Assembly (NCBI GenBank): GCA_010031285.1
Contig: RHAY01000035.1
Span: 1 to 7,363, forward strand
Source: Methylophilaceae bacterium
Lineage (GTDB): Bacteria; Pseudomonadota; Gammaproteobacteria; Burkholderiales; Methylophilaceae
DNA length: 7,363 nt
Direction of reading: 5' to 3'
Positions 5,556 through 7,363 of the stretch are shown here, piece after piece; position 1 is the stretch's first letter, and every line of letters begins with the position of its first letter. The notes under the pieces were generated by a model that had not been told where the DNA came from, searched no databases, and was given only the letters and a program-made list of their open reading frames with translations. The position numbers were made by a program, and so were the translations under genes.

Positions 5556-7363
5556 CTGACTTCTTTAGCCGAGCTTAAGCTTTTTACCCCTTCCGTATTA
5601 AATAAGCTCAAAAAATTGGGCCTTGAGGATGTATTTAGTTTGGTCATGCACCTTCCCATTCGCTATATTGACGAAACTATTGTGACACCTATTCGCGATA
5701 TTCAAATGGGCACCCTTGTCCAATTAGAAGCAGAAGTTATTCGTGCAGAAATTGTCTATAAGCCAAAAAAAATGCTTATCGTACAGGTCAAAGATACATC
5801 TGGCAGCTTGCAGCTAAGATTTTTACATTTCTATCCAAGCCAAATGAAGATGTTTGAAGTAGGTAATCGTATTCGTATTTTAGGTGAGGCTCGTCATAAT
5901 TTATTCGCATTCGAGATGATTCATCCTCAATGTAAATTGATAAGAGAGGGTGATGAATTGCCAGAGAGACTCACGCCAATTTATTCGTTGGCTGCAGGTG
6001 TGGGACAAAAAACAGTCAAAGATGCAATCGATAAATTGTTTTATCACTTCGATTTAAAAAATTATTTAAAAGATTTATTTTTATCATCAGTTTATGAAAA
6101 ATTAAACTTACCAAATCTTTATGAGAGTATAAAAAGCATTCATCACCCAAAAGATTTTAACGAAGCTACAAAACACGAAGCTTTCTCTAGCATGTCTTAT
6201 CAAAGAATCATCTTTGATGAGTTTTTAGCGCAACAATTATCTTTAAGATCTAATTATTTAATTAGGCGCGCTCTTACCGCGACTCCATTCAAGGCTACTA
6301 ATGAACTCACGAATATTTTTATGGATCATCTTGAATTTGATTTAACAGATGCGCAAAAAAAAGTTACTCAAGAAATTAAAAATGACCTTGAAAAAAACTA
6401 TCCTATGCAAAGATTATTACAAGGTGACGTAGGAAGTGGTAAAACAGTTGTAGCAACTATTGCAGCGCTGCAAGTGATCGAAAATGGAAGTCAGGTAGCA
6501 TTTATGGCACCTACGGAAATTTTAGCGGAACAACATTATCATAAACTTTATAAATGGTTGACTCCTTTAAATATAAAAATCGCATGGTTAACAGGTAGCC
6601 AATCTAAAAAAGATCGGCAAATCTCTTTAGATATGACGCAATCAGGTGAAGCACAAATTGCTGTAGGAACACATGCTCTATTTCAAGAACATGTAACTTT
6701 CAAAAAATTAGGTTTAAGTATTATTGATGAACAGCATCGATTTGGGGTTGAGCAAAGATTGGCTTTAAGGAAAAAAGGAGAATTAAATAAAGTAATCGAG
6801 CCTCATCAATTGATGATGAGTGCAACACCGATTCCAAGAACGCTTTCGATGAGTTATTTTGCAGATCTTGATGTATCTGTGATCGATGAATTACCGAAGG
6901 GTCGTGAAGCGATTGTGACAAAACTTTTTTCAGAAGATAGGCGTGATGAAATTTTAAAAAGAGTACATGAGGTCTGCCAAACTGGAGCTCAAGTTTACTG
7001 GGTATGCCCTTTAATTGAAGAAAGCGAAGTATTGCAACTTCAAACAGCTGAAGAAACATACTTAAATATGCAAGCTCATTTTAAAGATTTAAAAGTAGGT
7101 TTGGTTCATGGGCGAATGAAATCTTCAGAAAAGCAAAAAGTCATGTCTGATTTCGTGAAAGGTAATATTCAGTTATTAGTCGCAACCACAGTGATTGAAG
7201 TGGGTGTGGATGTGCCCAATGCAACATTGATGGTGATTGAAAATGCAGAGCGAATGGGACTCTCACAATTACATCAATTACGTGGCCGTGTGGGACGTGG
7301 TTCACTTAAAAGCACATGTATTTTATTGTTTCAAAAAAAATTATCAGAACTTGCACGACAAAG
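5556..7363 (+). CDS. recG: RecG, ATP-dependent DNA helicase/branch-migration translocase (3' part beyond window; unusual CTG start)
   Basis: RecG regresses stalled replication forks, migrates Holliday junctions and dismantles R-loops and D-loops. About 602 of roughly 690 codons lie here; the C-terminal end is beyond the right edge. The N-terminal wedge domain includes LTSLAELKLFTPSVLNKL, HLPIRY and an OB-fold with RFLHFYPSQM. The helicase part has FDLTDAQKK (Q-motif region), Walker A GDVGSGKT (290-297), MAPTEILAEQH, GTHALFQE, Walker B DEQH (391-394), SATPIPRTL from 422, IEVGVDVPNA and QLRGRVGRG (574-582). An in-frame TAA at 5541 bounds the frame upstream, and no ATG, GTG or TTG occurs before TTG 5616 and ATG 5646, both inside conserved sequence. 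CTG 5556, aligned with about residue 11 of E. coli RecG, is the only plausible start. It follows ridA by 27 bases. Confidence 0.9.
   Translation, partial: MTSLAELKLFTPSVLNKLKKLGLEDVFSLVMHLPIRYIDETIVTPIRDIQMGTLVQLEAEVIRAEIVYKPKKMLIVQVKDTSGSLQLRFLHFYPSQMKMFEVGNRIRILGEARHNLFAFEMIHPQCKLIREGDELPERLTPIYSLAAGVGQKTVKDAIDKLFYHFDLKNYLKDLFLSSVYEKLNLPNLYESIKSIHHPKDFNEATKHEAFSSMSYQRIIFDEFLAQQLSLRSNYLIRRALTATPFKATNELTNIFMDHLEFDLTDAQKKVTQEIKNDLEKNYPMQRLLQGDVGSGKTVVATIAALQVIENGSQVAFMAPTEILAEQHYHKLYKWLTPLNIKIAWLTGSQSKKDRQISLDMTQSGEAQIAVGTHALFQEHVTFKKLGLSIIDEQHRFGVEQRLALRKKGELNKVIEPHQLMMSATPIPRTLSMSYFADLDVSVIDELPKGREAIVTKLFSEDRRDEILKRVHEVCQTGAQVYWVCPLIEESEVLQLQTAEETYLNMQAHFKDLKVGLVHGRMKSSEKQKVMSDFVKGNIQLLVATTVIEVGVDVPNATLMVIENAERMGLSQLHQLRGRVGRGSLKSTCILLFQKKLSELARQ

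Noticed and set aside
5526..5558. RidA-RecG fusion by stop-codon readthrough
   Set aside because: The genes share a frame, but two TAA stops (5526 and 5541) separate them, and RidA has its normal length.
6721..7059. Open frame of 112 codons antisense to recG
   Set aside because: It is antisense to the Walker B and following helicase motifs, with no domain similarity.
1..7363. A new defence, mobile or signalling system
   Set aside because: Every reading frame of substance belongs to a well-known housekeeping family in known gene order, with uniform composition and no insertion sequences, tRNA genes or CRISPR repeats.

Overview
The window looks like a piece of the chromosome of a low-GC gammaproteobacterium. 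The evidence is gene order and protein similarity. A leftward pair rph-rdgB diverges from a rightward cluster yicC-gmk-rpoZ-spoT-ridA-recG, an arrangement known from gammaproteobacteria such as Pseudomonas. The end of the YicC protein (LIEQMREQIQNIE) matches the E. coli protein as I remember it. Synonymous positions are rich in A and T, and all genes share this composition, so nothing looks recently acquired. A host-associated or Legionellales-type lineage is possible, but the sequence alone does not decide it.

Layout: positions 1-297 (minus) hold the N-terminal half of RdgB, cut by the window edge. Positions 302-1018 (minus) hold RNase PH. Positions 1019-1148 are the only real intergenic region; it carries back-to-back promoter-like elements and two small dyad symmetries. 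From 1149 to the right edge six genes run on the plus strand with gaps of 16 to 40 bases and no recognisable terminator: yicC, gmk, rpoZ, spoT, ridA and recG. The last is cut at base 7363 and lacks roughly its final 80-90 residues. No gene-free stretch exceeds 300 bases.

Functional links: YicC and RNase PH are both RNA-processing nucleases. Gmk makes GDP, a precursor of GTP and hence of (p)ppGpp. SpoT makes and degrades (p)ppGpp. The omega subunit (rpoZ) carries the N-terminal MAR motif that forms part of a ppGpp site on RNA polymerase. RdgB removes deaminated purine nucleotides, RidA removes reactive enamine/imine metabolites, and RecG remodels stalled replication forks. The theme is purine nucleotide economy, stringent signalling and damage control.

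I found no sign of a new defence system, mobile element, CRISPR array or RNA gene. The most noteworthy local feature is recG: its reading frame has no ATG, GTG or TTG at the expected start, and the only plausible start is a CTG codon at 5556 behind a Shine-Dalgarno-like TAAGAG. Smaller points are the spoT start choice, a substituted residue in the Gmk P-loop, a short omega protein, and matching promoter sequences in the divergent region.
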